Origin: Paulinella micropora
Lineage: Eukaryota > Cercozoa > Imbricatea > Euglyphida
Direction of reading: 5' to 3'
NCBI GenBank assembly: GCA_009731375.1
Contig: BJOX01000134.1
Span: forward strand, 650,900 to 714,899
DNA length: 64,000 nt
In this document: positions 1-21,068 of the stretch, piece by piece
Layout: every line of letters begins with the position of its first letter
Position numbering within the stretch: the first letter of the stretch is position 1
The notes under the pieces: generated by a model
Told to the model about the DNA's origin: nothing
Seen by the model: only the letters and a program-made list of their open reading frames with translations
Databases searched by the model: none
Position numbers and translations under genes: made by a program

Positions 1-205
1 CGCTCCTGGGGAGTGTTCTAGTGTTGTCCCGTATAGTTCAAAAGGGCTCGGCTACCTTTCGGCTTGAACTGGGCACAGACACCAACCACAGCGAGACAGT
101 GGTTGGTGTGCAGCTTGGCCGGTGCTGAAAGTTCTTGTCCGGGGGTAGTATAGGAGGCCATGGCTTTTCAAGCTAAGCCACGCCCATAGATTAAACATTA
201 AACAT
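1..205 (-). repeat. Dispersed repeat family F, inverted and cut by window edge
   Basis: The reverse complement matches the first about 205 bases of the two long copies at 44,473-44,918 and 45,862-46,290. All begin with an A/T-rich lead (TTTAATTTTTAATGTTTAAT or close to it) next to a GATA array, followed by GGGCGTGGCGTAGCTTAAAAG. The rest of this copy lies outside the window. No coding capacity is seen. It lies next to the last visible peptidase exon. Confidence 0.8.
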
Positions 206-249
206 ATCTATCTATCTACCTACCTATCTATCTATCTGTCTGGTCTTAC

Positions 250-9667
<9,418 letters not shown>

Positions 9668-9684
9668 CTGCAACAAGGCTAGAC

Positions 9685-9726
<42 letters not shown>

Positions 9727-10155
9727 GAGGAGGAGGAGGAGGAGGAGCAGCAGGAGGAGCAGGAGGAGGAGCAGGAGCAGGAGGAGGAGGAGGAGGAGGA
9801 GGAGAAAAAGAAGAAGAAGAAGAAGAAGAAGAAGGAGGAGGAGGAGGAGGAGGAGGAGAAGAAGAAGAAGAAGAAGAAGAAGAAGAAGAAGAAGAAGAAG
9901 AAGAAGAAGAAGAAGAAGAAGAAGAAGAAGGAGAAGGAGGAGGAGGAGGAGGAGGAGGAAGAGGAGGCGAAGGAGGAGGAGGAGGAGGAGGAGGATGAAC
10001 ACACACCACCCGATATGTACAATGGAGTCAAGCAGATCGATACATATTAATCAATGAATCAACAAATCAATTAATCCATCAAGTAATCAATCAAGGAAGC
10101 ATGATAACTATGGGGCAAAAAAAATCATAAATGATGAATCACTCAAGCAATAAAC

Positions 10156-10157
10156 CG

Positions 10158-10191
<34 letters not shown>

Positions 10192-10194
10192 CTC

Positions 10195-10237
<43 letters not shown>

Positions 10238-10730
10238 CTCTATCTATCTCTCTATCTATATCTATCGATCTATCTAGCTTAGCTAGCTTAGCTAGCTAGC
10301 TAGCTCTAGCTAGCTAGCTAGCTAGCTTACTTAGCTTAGCTTAGCTTAGCTTAGCTAGCTAGCTAGCTAGGCTTAGCTTAGCTTAGCTAGCTAGCTAGCT
10401 AGCCTAGCTAGCTAGGTTGCTAGCTAAGCTAAGCTAAGCTAAGTAAGCTAGCTAGCTAGCTAGCTAGCTAGCTAGCTAGCTAGCTGCTAGCTAGCTAAGC
10501 TAAGCTAAGCAAGCTAGCTAGCTAGCTAGCTAGGCTAGCTAGCTAGCTAGCTAGCTAGGCTAGCTAGCTAGCTTACTAGCTAGCTAGCTAAGCTAGCTAG
10601 CTAGCTAGCTAGGCTAGCTAGCTAGCTAGGCTATCTAGCTAGCTAAGCTAGCTAGCTAGCTGCTAGCTAGCTAGCTAGCAAGAGCTAGCTAGCTAGCTAG
10701 CTTAGCTAGCTAAGCTAGCTAGCTAGCTAG

Positions 10731-10774
<44 letters not shown>

Positions 10775-10803
10775 CATCCATCCATCCATCCATCCATCCA
10801 TCC

Positions 10804-10846
<43 letters not shown>

Positions 10847-10895
10847 CATCTATCTATCTATCTATCTATCTGCCTATCTATCTCTCTCTCTCGCA
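10156..10895. repeat. TATC arrays enclosing an AGCT-type palindromic satellite
   Basis: (TATC)n to 10,268, then about 460 bases made only of TAGC/GCTA/TTAGC steps (AGCTAGCTAGCT, with TTAGC and TAAGC interruptions), then (TATC)n and (CATC)n again to about 10,890. The (AGCT)n core is its own complement, so either strand can fold on itself throughout. Confidence 0.97.
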
Positions 10896-10899
10896 TGCA

Positions 10900-11125
10900 G
10901 CAGCACGTTGGGACGCTTAAAAACAAAACCCCTGACTTCCTTCTTTCGAATGGTTACTCACAGATACCGTTTGAAATAAGCCCCATACGCACCCCTTAAA
11001 CCAGTAAAAGTTGATATGGAGACTAAGTACTCCTATCTTATCTTGCTGGTGTTACATATTCTACCCTGTATTCATCATATATATTATTAAAAACATATAC
11101 TCTAAAAATACTATTAAAAACATAT
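10900..11125. other. Unique AT-rich sequence, nothing recognised
   Basis: About 200 bases between microsatellites. A short minus-strand frame ([13 protein letters not shown]) can be read, but no splice context or family match supports it. It could hold an upstream exon of the peptidase or a downstream exon of the 11.3-11.9 kb gene. Confidence 0.4.
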
Positions 11126-11238
11126 ATACTTTCTCTCTCTCTCTCTTTCTTTCTCTTTCTCTTTCTCTTTCTCTTTCTCTCGATCTCTCTCTCTCAATCT
11201 CTCTTTCTTTCTCTTCCTCTTTCTCTCTCTCTCCTCCC

Positions 11239-11269
<31 letters not shown>

Positions 11270-11465
11270 CTCTCTCTTGCGACCACATAGTCAAACAGTC
11301 GGTTGTACAGTTCCTTCATCTCTCCCCCCCCCTCTCTCTCTCTCTTNNNNNNNNNNNNNNNNNNNNNNNNNNNNNNNNNNNNNNNNNNNNNNNNNNNNNN
11401 NNNNNNNNNNNNNNNNNNNNNNNNNNNNNNNNNNNNNNNNNNNNNNNNNNNNNNNNNNNNNNNNN

Positions 11466-11503
<38 letters not shown>

Positions 11504-11750
11504 CATATATATGTATGTATAACATATGTATGTATGCATGTATGTATGTATATATACATACATATATATATATATATACATTATATATATACCTACCTCC
11601 TACCTACCTTATATATATATATACCTACCTCCTACCTACCTACCTCCTACCTACCTACCTACCTACCTACCTACTTACCTACCTGCCAACCTACCACCAA
11701 CCTACCTAACTTCCAACCTACCTACCTACCTACCTACCTGCCTACCTACC
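11126..11750. repeat. CT, TA and CTAC arrays with N run
   Basis: (CT)n with TTTCTC variants from 11,133, poly-C at 11,235, N run 11347-11465, (CT)n, (TGTA)n, (TA)n and CCTAC tetramer/pentamer repeats to 11,750. Confidence 0.93.
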
Positions 11751-11905
11751 GAGCTACCGAACGACGTATCCTATCCTTCCAGTTTACCTTCATATTCCTC
11801 TGATGGCTCTGCTTTCTGGCCCTTTTTGCTGTGGGGCTTTGCAGCGGCCTTGCGTGCGCTGCTGCGGGACTTTGCAGCCGCTTTGCTTGCTTTGCGGGGG
11901 GGCAT
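11284..11905 (-). CDS. Basic nuclear-type protein, first two exons (candidate)
   Basis: Exon 1 (11905-11788) starts at ATG and encodes 39 residues rich in Lys, Ala and Ser: MPPRKASKAAAK, then two more Lys clusters and EPSEEYE. It ends at a GAAG|GTAAAC donor in phase 1. A candidate second exon (11321-11284) enters in the right phase and reads MKELYNRLFDYV. The tail resembles histone or chromatin proteins, and a MKELYNRLFDYV start is loosely like the first helix of a bromodomain. The protein is not identified. The intron holds CT, CTAC and TA repeats and the N run 11347-11465 would fall inside it. Further exons were not found. Confidence 0.4.
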
Positions 11906-12574
11906 GGGCACCTGCAGCTGCAGCAACCGCCGTACGCCCACCAGGCAAGCACAGAACATGCACAAGGGTGATCGGTCGTCGTACACTGATATGCATCATA
12001 CAGGCACATAGTTTGCGCTATAGATTGTTGTTCTGCTGATTGAGTTGCTGTTGTTGCAGGTGCTGGTGCTGCTTTTGTTGTTGCAGGTGCTGGTGCTACT
12101 AACAACTGTCGTTATTATGACGTTGTTGTTAAAACTATTATTGTTGTCCATTTATTGCATCATCAGCAGAAAGTGCTGGTGCTAGTGAAGGTTGTTGTTG
12201 CTAAGTTGTCGTTCTCTTCTTTCCTTTTTGTTGCATCATCAGCAAGGTGCTTGTTGTTCTTCTTGGTGTTGCTGCCACTGCTATTGTTGTTGTCGTCGTT
12301 AATAAAAAGCAGTGTCAGTGGACTCGTGGCCAAGGCATTTGCCTCGTTTGACCGTATCAGCTATACTCGGGGGCAAATAAAACTGTAATGCCCCCAATGA
12401 TAGCTCGTAGAAAAAGTCGGTAATACAACCAAACACAGTCCTCAAAAGATGAGAATGATGTCTCGTTGTTAAATTGGCTCAGTAAAAGCAGAAAAGAAAA
12501 CGGCAACAGACATGAATAAAATGGCATTAGGTCCAATCCGGACAAACGATACTCGAAAAAGGGTACTAGTAAAC
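11906..12574. other. Spacer with TTG/GTGCTGGT repeats, no gene seen
   Basis: It contains two close copies of TGTTGTTGCAGGTGCTGGTG (about 12,045 and 12,075) and a related CATCATCAGCA pair (about 12,160 and 12,235). No exon with family similarity was found. The methyltransferase element begins near the end of this stretch. Confidence 0.6.
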
Positions 12575-12725
12575 CTAGTAAACGTGAAAAAAACATCATG
12601 AAAGAGTCTTGAAAGCAGTTTCAGCCATCAAAAAACAGTGCAGCGCTAGCCTATGCCTTGCAATTTTGCTCGAGCAAGTGATTTTATTATATATTTTCCG
12701 TAACTGATGTCTTCAAACACTTGGA
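12575..12725 (-). repeat. Left terminal inverted repeat of methyltransferase element
   Basis: It matches the right end at 20,620-20,750 in inverted orientation with scattered mismatches and one insertion (CATAGGCTAGCG). The outer limit is fuzzy, and no clear target-site duplication was found. Confidence 0.7.
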
Positions 12726-13242
12726 CCCGCCAACGTACTGCTTCATTTCTAGCATTTACCCCTCCGGAGGGGTAAAATATCACTTTTTCAATTAATAAAA
12801 ACATACCCATATTCACAAGAAGAAAATATACTATATTTTTCAAGTTTTAACTCGTGCTGGAAAAAAACATAACTACAAACAACGACTGGACAGAAGAAAT
12901 GAGGGGGCGAAAAGCATGACAGGGTTGTTTGTGCAGGAACTCGTGAGTCAAGATTGAAGAAAGGTAGGTTGTAAACATGTCAAGTTGTAAAAGCCAACCG
13001 GTGAGGTGCTGCGAAAACGGAAAGCGAACCCTTCCCATGGGACAAACACAGAAATTCGGAGCATGAATTTGCATGAAAAAAAATATATTATATTTTTGAA
13101 ATTTAACAATTACAAAAACTTGTAGCGATGACAGGTTGGCAACAATCAACCAAGCTAAAGAATGCACCAAAACATCAAATCTGAACAGAAGACCGGAACA
13201 ACCATTATCAAAGCTGTCAATGTAAACTAAAAACAACATGCA

Positions 13243-15256
13243 CTACATTGTGTTCTGCTGGGAGGAAGAAGAAGCACCCGACTGAATGTCCTCAGAGAAC
13301 CGAAGATGCCATGTGGACGCCCGGGCGCCATGTGCAGCTCTGCGCTCAGGATGTCTCAAAGACTGCTGCACTGACTCGGAGGCGACAGTAGATGCTGATT
13401 CTGTAAATTGAGACACATCACTGTCAGAACTGTCGGAAGTGACTCCTGCTTCGCTCTGCGCCATGCAGTCAGTGTCCTCGCCGTCAGAAGCAGGTGTCTC
13501 ACCTCGGCTGCGTCTTCGGCGAGGGCGATGCAAAATGCGGTTCTGGGATGAATGTGCCTTACCATCCGGCGGTTGATCCCTAGAAGATATGGAGGACGAT
13601 GCACTACTGAGACTAATCACACCTGACTCCGCACGGGCCAAATCAACTCTTTCGTCTGGATCGTCAACGAGTCAGTCTTCAATTGCGGCACGAACAGTCA
13701 CCAGCCAGTCCAAAACAGTGAGTCGACAACACAGATCCACGTTTTGGGCAAACTTCTGCAACACATCATTCATGACCTCGACCTTGAGATCGAAGGCAAC
13801 AAGTCTTTGTTTCATGTTTTCTTTCGAATCCCAGTCAAGGGCTGCCCCGGCTAGGTACATTCTCGCACTGTCATGAACAATGTCCTCGATCAGATCAGAC
13901 AAGAAGTTGTAAGCAGTCTTGACTTCCTCACCGCGAGGGTCGATCTTTTGGCCTTGGGACTCAGAAGGAGGCGCAACATTGCCACGACTGTGAGTTACAA
14001 GCAATAGGGTCTGCTCAACGTGCTTGACGTCGAATCGCATGGGGTATGTAAGAGAGTGCATCGCTACAGTGCTGAGGTTTGCTTCGCAACGCTGTTCAGA
14101 AAAGATCCGAGGCTCGTGACAAAAAGCCCTCCACGCCGGATGCTGGTGGCGCCTCCAGTAGTTGAGGGTCAGAAGGTGCAGGCACAAAACGTATGAGTAC
14201 TCGTTAGCTCTGAAGTGGAGAAGGACATGGAGGGCGCGATGCAAGTAAGCAAAAATCTGTTCAGGCATGTTCTCCCTGATCACGCAGCCAAGATCTTGGG
14301 CCTGAAACACAAAGAAGAAAAATATGACATATTTTCAAACCTCACAAACATGGCTGGCTGACCACTGGCATGAACCACTCCGAGGTTGGCCCTCTGCGCA
14401 GGGGTGAGTTCTTGATTGAACTGGAAATTGTAGAGCAGGTCGGCTTGAACAAAGGGGTAAGCAAAGACGAACGTAGGCCATGATCCGAAATCGTCTTGAG
14501 TCTAGGTTTGATCCTGAACTTTTTGGAAGGAAACAGCTTGCCAAAGGGGCCCAAAAACCTGGCGCTTAAACTCACGCCAAATCAAGACACAAAGGAACTT
14601 GTGAACATGCCAATGGCCCAAGAAGACACACATCCAGGACTTCAAGTGTGACAAACCCCTGCTTCGATCGTACAAGGCTTGTGACATCAATTAAAAAAAA
14701 ATACTATATTTTTCGAATGCATGCACATTATTACTACCTTGTAAATCCCTTGTAAATGTTAGAATCTACAGTAAAAAGCTGGAAACGCCAAACTTCCGAA
14801 CGGCGATGCTGTAAATCAAGTTTCTCGAGAAGTCTGATAGGGCGTCGTTCGACACAATGTTCTGGTCCTCCATTCTCAGAACTTTGAAAACAACCGGTTC
14901 GTTGCGGGCCGGGTGTCGACTGACAAATCCGCTGGCAAACAAAGCGGAATCCTGGTGCACTGTTTGGAGACAGAATCATCAAAAAATCGCTTGAAATCTC
15001 TGTTGATGGTTTGAAGCTCTCTCATGTTAGCTCGGGTCAAGGCAACGACCGCGTCATCAAACAAATCCTCTGGAAAAGCATCGACCTGGCCCGCGCGAAG
15101 CACCATGCTGGGAGGGTTCTGGCGCTGAGATTTCAGAATCCGTTGTAGGGGCCACTCCCAACGTTCGGCACTCCGACGTTCCGAAACTTCAAGCTGGTTG
15201 CGAAGTTGTCGAACCAAGTAGACTTCAGGTCGTCGGCTCGTTTCTCCTCCACACTG

Positions 15257-15309
<53 letters not shown>

Positions 15310-16136
15310 CATAAAAAACATGAAAAAAATTATGCAAACAGTTTGAGTGGTTCTTCCACTCTGCCTGGTCCCTCTGGACAGGGCACAGTGAAAAAAACAA
15401 GTAACGAAGCTTCAAGGGTCAGACAAAGAGCATCGGCAAGAAATTTTACAGTGGAAGAAATTTGTAATTTCTTGCCAGTACCATCCGCTAAATCAGAAAC
15501 AAGTTTCACCAGGGATGGAGCAGCGCAGAAAAAAACATCTACTTGTTTTTTTTCGGCGCTGCGCACCCAGCAACGTCCGTAGGGGTCAGATAAAGAATCG
15601 GAGCAAGAAATTTTACAGAGGAAGAAATTTGTAATTTCTTGCCACAACCCTCCATCAGTAGAAATTCTCAAGAGCATTGACATCCAAATACAGTAATCGG
15701 ATCTCAATTGTCTTGAGATCAGCAGCAGTGCTCTTCGGAAGCATGTCTGTCTAATTTGACAGACATGAAACCGAAGACGACCAGCAAGAGTTTGAGTTGG
15801 TGCTCGTCTTCCTTTAAAAACACAAGTTTTAAAGGATAAGAGCACGAACTAGTAACCAGCGTAGACAGCGGTGAGTTCTCTACAAAATCTTCGGACAATC
15901 TTTTACCCAAAAATTTTAAAGAGAACTAGCAAAAAGCAGTTCATCCGCAGAGAACCGAGTTTTCTGTGATTAGGCACACTGAGGATTCTGCAGGAGTTAA
16001 AGTACAAGGCACAAAAACTGGTTTCGGACGTCAGTTTTTGGGAACGAGTGGCCGGACTGGGTCCGTTTGCCTTTTTTGATTGCATTTCACCATACGAGCG
16101 TGACTTTCCGTCCCTATCAAAATGGAAAAAAAACAC
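13243..16136 (-). pseudogene. Unidentified multi-exon gene of the methyltransferase element
   Basis: Minus-strand coding blocks run from about 16,136 down to 13,243. They are interrupted by a (TA)n stretch at 15,260-15,307 and by short introns at about 14,684-14,738 and 14,302-14,340, both carrying the palindrome. The best block (14,301 down to 13,675) has an alpha-helical look, with ALHVLLHFRANEYSYVL and LTLNYWRRHQHPAW, then an in-frame TGA at 13,672-13,674, then an acidic/Ser-rich, Arg-rich tail. Another in-frame TAG follows VQDQT near 14,512. No family was recognised. Its position opposite the methyltransferase makes a replication or transposition role possible but unproven. Confidence 0.5.
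15418..15650. repeat. Two direct copies of a hairpin-forming segment
   Basis: Segments at about 15,418-15,478 and 15,587-15,647 are nearly identical. Each contains CAAGAAATTTTACAG and AATTTCTTGCC, which pair across a short loop. They lie inside the minus-strand gene and keep its frame open. Confidence 0.75.
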
Positions 16137-16245
16137 ATGTTTTCAGGCCTAACTTCATTTTTTGTTTGCTTCGTGAGCGCTTCCGGTCAACTTGAGCACT
16201 TTTGTTCGGTGTCTAGATTGTTGCACTCTTTCCGAACACTACATC
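16137..16245. promoter_or_regulatory. Divergent intergenic region between the element's two genes
   Basis: About 110 bases separate the last minus-strand frame (start near 16,136) from the ATG of the methyltransferase gene at 16,246. A shared promoter is inferred only from position. No TATA box stands out. Confidence 0.35.
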
Positions 16246-19200
16246 ATGGGTGGTCCCTCTGTCGACAAGTCTTACATCACCTACAAATGGTGGATTACAC
16301 CTGAAATGAAGCTCATTGTCTCTGAGCTGGAGTTTGGAGGAGAGCATGGGAGTGACGACACGGGTCAAATCGAGAGCTCTTTCGATCTCGGTGTTGTGTG
16401 GAAGTTTGCGTTGAAGCCAAAAGGTGCTAGTAGTTACCAGTACAACCCTCGACTTTGGCACGTCCAGGTGTGAGTCAACGACACAAGCCAAGACGAAGCT
16501 GGAGAATTCAAGACGTTTGCCTTGCTCGATGAACTCTGCCTGACGACAGCTTACTACGTGGGCTGGGATGCGGATGTGACCTGGGAAGAGAAGTTGTACG
16601 ATATGTTCTCCAAAGGCCCAAACGTGGCAGCTCCTACAAGTCAGCAAGCTCTCTCTCCTTTGTTCTAGTTGTTTGTTGCTTTGTGTCTGTTGTTCTAGTT
16701 GTTGCTTGAATTTGAACAAGTTTCAATTATGGGCTGTGAGTTCATGGCTGCCATGCTTGCCCGAACTGTTTTTTGGCTTCGTGTCACTATGATTTTTTGT
16801 TTTTGCTCTCGGGTGTAGGGGCTGTGAACAACTACCTCAAGCAATTTCAAAAAGAGATGGATGAGCAGGGTAAGGTCTTCAAACAAAAATATACCATATT
16901 TTTCTTGTGAGCTTCAATGTCTCACGATTCTTTGCTCCACTTCGTTTTTGTTTGTCCGTGTCTCAAAAATATGTCATATCTTTCATCCGAGACACATCTT
17001 CCACCGTGACGTCATCATTGTCTGGTGTTGAAAAATATACCATATTTTTCAACTTAGGATGGTTCCAAGGAGGAGGCCAAGGGGACAATCGCTGATTCGC
17101 AGGCTGCCCCGGCTGATCTTTCCTCTGTTTTCCATCCCGCCAATTCTCTTGCTAATGCTGCATCCCGCACCCCGAATTCTCAGGGCAGTGTTGCAGCTAC
17201 TGAGGTGGTGGGAGTTGAAAACGAAGAGGAACCTGCACGCGCCGACCCTGCCCTCGCTCGTCGTGTTTCTGCTCAGCTAGCTGTAGCCAGGCCCCAAAGC
17301 CTCGTGTCTTCAGCCCCTGCTGCCACACAGCCTTCGAGCTCTTCGTCGAGTAGTTCTTCGAGCTCTTCATCGAGCAGTTCCTCAAAATCCACTCTATTAC
17401 GGTCCATCCCTCGAACAAAAAACAGCCCAAGGCGGCGATTGGAACCATTACGCCTCTGGCTAGGAGCTCCTCTGCCACTTCCGCGACACCGTCTTCATCC
17501 TCGTCGTCTTCTGCCCCACCCCAGCATCCTCTGTCTCCGGCGCCGTCTTCTTCTTCAGCCTCCACACCTGATCCAACTGGAAAGCGCAAACCGGAGGCCT
17601 CGCCTGAAGGGTCCAAACCACCCGAGAAGAAGCGCAGGATGAAGGGGGAAAAGGGCACGGGCAAGAATGTCTCGGAGGCTGACAGGCAGAAAGCTGAGAA
17701 GAATGCGTACATCAAGGGTCAGCCCCCTTTTCTTTTGTTCTTTTGTTGAAAAATATGTCATATTTTTGGTTGGTTGTTCTGTGCAGACACCAGAGAGAAG
17801 ATGAAGGAAGCCGCCAAAGCCCTTGCCAGCATGACTTACAAGAACGTGCAGGCCATTCCCGACGCCATCGCTACCCAACCCCACAGGGTAGTGACTGATC
17901 GTTTACTCGACCTAGAGCATGTCAAGCAACTCGCCGAGAATTTTAAAAAGTCTCAGAATCCCAACAGGAAGATCCAGTGGGTGGGTTGGATCCGAGATCC
18001 GCGCGAAGTTGTCAATCCCGGAAAGCTTGGGCTGGACGACGCCGACAATTCTCTCTTGGAATCCCCTCCTTTCGTTGACGAGAGAGCCTTGAAAGAATTT
18101 CAGTCTTTGTGGATTTCGGCTGGGCTTGTAGAAAAGGAAAGGCCCAAGATGGACTTCACGAGCCTGCCAGTCGAGGGTCAGGGCAAGATCAAGAACTTTC
18201 TGCGCAAGGCCATCCAGGACGGGAAGTTTCCCCTGTAGGCGATCGTTGGTCTTCATTCCAGCCATGCAATTCAGCAACTTCACAGAGAAGAACCTCAGAA
18301 CTCGAAATTCCAGGTCATTCACGTGGAAGCTCTTCGTTTCGTTCGTTGGAACGATGCAGGTCGTCAATCCGTCAGTTTTCTTGGCGCCTTCGAGAACACT
18401 GTTGCTGACGTCCACCGTAAAAACACATTCGGCGAAAACTGCATTTCTGCGCACGATCAAGGTTACGCTGGAATGGCTCGTCTCAAGGACCAGAATGATG
18501 CTTCCTGCAACAAGTGTCTGACCTCATGGAAGAGGGACTTCGCCCTTTCCCACAACATCCCCTTGCCGACTTTCGGTTCCATGTGGACTTACGTCGCTTC
18601 GAACACCGGTGAGCTTTGGAAGTGCTGGCTGAAGCTTCTTTCCCCTGGTGGCGTTCGTTCTGACATATCTAGGAACCAGGCAATCATCGAAAGCATCAAC
18701 GAACTTCACAACATCCGCAAGGACAAGCCCGGTCTAGTGGAAAAAATGCAACAATTGATTGAGGACCTCCAGCAAGGCAAGCCAAGCGAAGTGAAGCAAA
18801 CCATGAAGAGGTTTTTTGGAGCAGAAGAAGTACGTCTGCCTCATCTCACTGCAGGACATGATCCTGGACCTTGCTGACAACATGGGGTTTTTTGAAATCG
18901 ACGGTGTTTACGTCGGCAAACAGTGGAAGGATTTGTGTGAAAAAGTCCCCCAGCTTGACAACGATGAAGGCAGGGCAATCCTTGCTCGCACTGTGGACAT
19001 CCTCTACCTCCAGAAAAAGAGGGACCGCGCTCTCCCGGACACTCTGGAAGCTTACGTCAAGACCTGGATCCAAGCAGCACTCAAACGTCTCTCCGGCGAA
19101 GAAGTTGAACAAGCACAGGTTCTGAGACCTCCTGTTGCATGCTCTTGAAGACTTTGTTTCAAAATATGTCTTTTTTTTTACAGGGAACCATCTCTGAAGA

Positions 19201-20443
19201 TCAGCAGATCCATTTCGGCAATGCTATGATTCTGGTGCAAGACATGTTCAACATGGCGCAGAACGCTGATCTAGTGCATGGCAATTTTGGTCTCCCTTAC
19301 TTTTCCATCAATTGAAAATATGCCATATTTTTCTTTTTTGGTTTTCCTCATTCCTTGTGTTTGTGTCTTGTTTGATCCAGACCTGCTTTACGCTGACCTT
19401 CCTTACAACATTTCCGACCTTGTTGCTGAATCAACAAGAAAAGGGTCATCACATTGCTGAACCAGTTCGGTGTTGTCGGCAATTCTAACAAGCGCGCCGT
19501 CGTTTTCCATCACCATCTGTCCCAGTACAACCTCTTGGTGGAAGCTTTGCAGCAGTGTGGCTACACCACAATCGAGCCTGTGTTCTGGTACAAGGACAAG
19601 CACAACTACCAGGGACACGTCCAGAAGTGGATCAAGGCAGTGGAGTGCGTCATGGTGGCGTTCTACCCGTCCCAGAGTGCATTTAAGCTCAATCTCTCCA
19701 GGAACCCGCTTGATCGTCACAACGTTTACTCTGTTGCGGTCCCAACGAAAAAACAGAAAGTCACTGGGATGCCGGACGAACGAGCCAACGCTTTTGAAAA
19801 ACCCACGGAGTTGTCCAGACAAATCCTTTCTGATGTTCTTCCCCCGCAGAGCAAGGTGTTGGTTGCTTGCATGGGCTCTGGCTCGGAGGTCATCGGCGCC
19901 CTTCAGGCCAACATGGTCGTCACCGGCTTCGACATCGATGCTGGTCAGGTTCAAAACGCCAAGGATCGCGTCCACAAGTTTCTGGAGCCCGGTTCCAAAA
20001 AGGGCAGGCCGCCCAAAGCAGCTGTGGAAGGAGAGCTCCCTGTGGACAAGGTGGAGGAACAAGCAGAAGAGACGGAAGACGATGACGACGGGAGGGTCGA
20101 CCAGAAGCTTGAAAAGCAAGGTTACATTGGAGGAAACAAGTCTTCTTTCCACGCCACATGTTGCGTGTGCGAGGCCACGTTTAACGTGCGGGAGTTTGAC
20201 AGTACCGCTTGCCAGAAATGCAACAGCACGGTGCACAAAGGGTGGTGGAAGACCGGCGCCAAGCCGAAAGATGGCAGTGATGAGTACGATCAATGCGACT
20301 ACACCTGCGGCCTAGAGGAAGGCGATTGCGACAAGGATGATGGCTTGCATGCGGAGGGTTCCTTCTGCTCCGAAGATTGCCACAACGGTGGGCATGTCAT
20401 GATGATGCATGCCGGTGCCCCTATTCCCGCTTCTACCCAGTAA
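16246..20443 (+). pseudogene. Multi-exon DNA methyltransferase with C-terminal Cys cluster
   Basis: A probable N6-adenine or N4-cytosine methyltransferase. It has an ADLPYN motif (motif IV type) at about 19,396 and a VACMGSGSEVIGAL AdoMet-binding motif I at about 19,865. It then has an acidic linker and a C-terminal region with about fourteen Cys (CCVCEATF, CQKC, CDYTC, CSEDC). The region after the 17,718-17,786 intron (TDRLLDLEHVKQLAENF) is loosely ParB-like. Introns are at about 17718-17786, 19120-19182, 19279-19380 and possibly a 25-nt one at 18826-18850. Lesions are a TGA at 16,471-16,473, a frame change in the poly-Ser stretch near 17,340-17,400, a TAG at 18,236-18,238 and a frame change near 19,455. 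It is probably inactive as assembled, unless some breaks are sequence errors. Confidence 0.75.
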
Positions 20444-20544
20444 TGCTCCTGGATTCGGGCACTGTTTTGAGTTTGATTTTGGAAATATGCCATATTTTTC
20501 GAAAGTACGTTTTTCATTAAATTGATCGTTTTGTTTCATTGTTT

Positions 20545-21068
20545 TAATTTTGCCTGAACGTTTTCGTGCCTCCGGACCGGTTCAAGACTTTCCTTCTCGT
20601 TTGCACCGGTACTTGTAGTGTGTTTGACGACGTCAGTTCCGGAAAATATGTCATAAAAATCACCTGCTCGAGCCAAAATTGCAAGGCTGCACTGTTTTTC
20701 GATGGCTGAAACTGCTTTCATGACCTTTTTTTCACGTTTACCCCGGGTAAAACAGAAAATTTTAATACATTACAGATATTCCCCCCCCCCCCCCCCCCCC
20801 CCCCCCTCTANNNNNNNNNNTTAATTTTGCCTGAACGTTTTCGTGCCTCCGGACCGGTTCAAGACTTTCCTTTTCGTTTGCACCGGTACTTGTAGTGTGT
20901 TTGACGACGTCAGTTCCGGAAAATATGTCATAAAATCACCTGCTGTAGCCAAAATGGCTAGTCTGCACCGTTTTGCGATGGCTGAAAATGCTTTCATGAC
21001 CTTTTTTTTACGTGTACCCCGGTCAAAACAGAAAATTTTAATACATTACAGATATCCCCCCCCCCCCC
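20545..21068. repeat. Direct duplication of the element's right end across an N run
   Basis: About 240 bases (from TTAATTTTGCCTGAACGTTT to the poly-C) occur at 20,545-20,806 and again at 20,821-21,068, separated only by poly-C and the N run 20811-20820. It may be a real tandem end or an assembly join. The copies differ at several positions, so it is not a simple artefactual repeat of one read. Confidence 0.85.

Larger units (their letters stand above)
12575..20790 (+). mobile_element. TIR-bearing element with DNA methyltransferase, copy 1
   Basis: Inverted ends: the reverse complement of about 12,575-12,725 matches 20,620-20,750. Shared blocks include CAGTTNCGGAAAATAT, a CTCGAGC and AATTGCAAGGC, then TGCACTGTTTTTNGATGGCTG and TTTTTTTCACGTTTAC. 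Between them are two divergent intron-containing genes separated at about 16,140-16,245. A second, inverted and truncated copy follows directly at 20,821-23,187. No transposase was recognised, so how it moves is unknown. The minus-strand gene may supply that function. Confidence 0.75.

Noticed and set aside
16213-16719. 168-codon minus ORF and other antisense ORFs over the methyltransferase gene (17,197; 17,912; 19,403; 21,209)
   Set aside because: Shadows of the plus-strand (or copy 2 minus-strand) coding frames, which carry the domain motifs.
20811-20820. Treating the 20.5-21.07 kb duplication as certain biology
   Set aside because: It flanks an N run and poly-C, so a scaffold artefact cannot be excluded. 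Reported as a repeat only.
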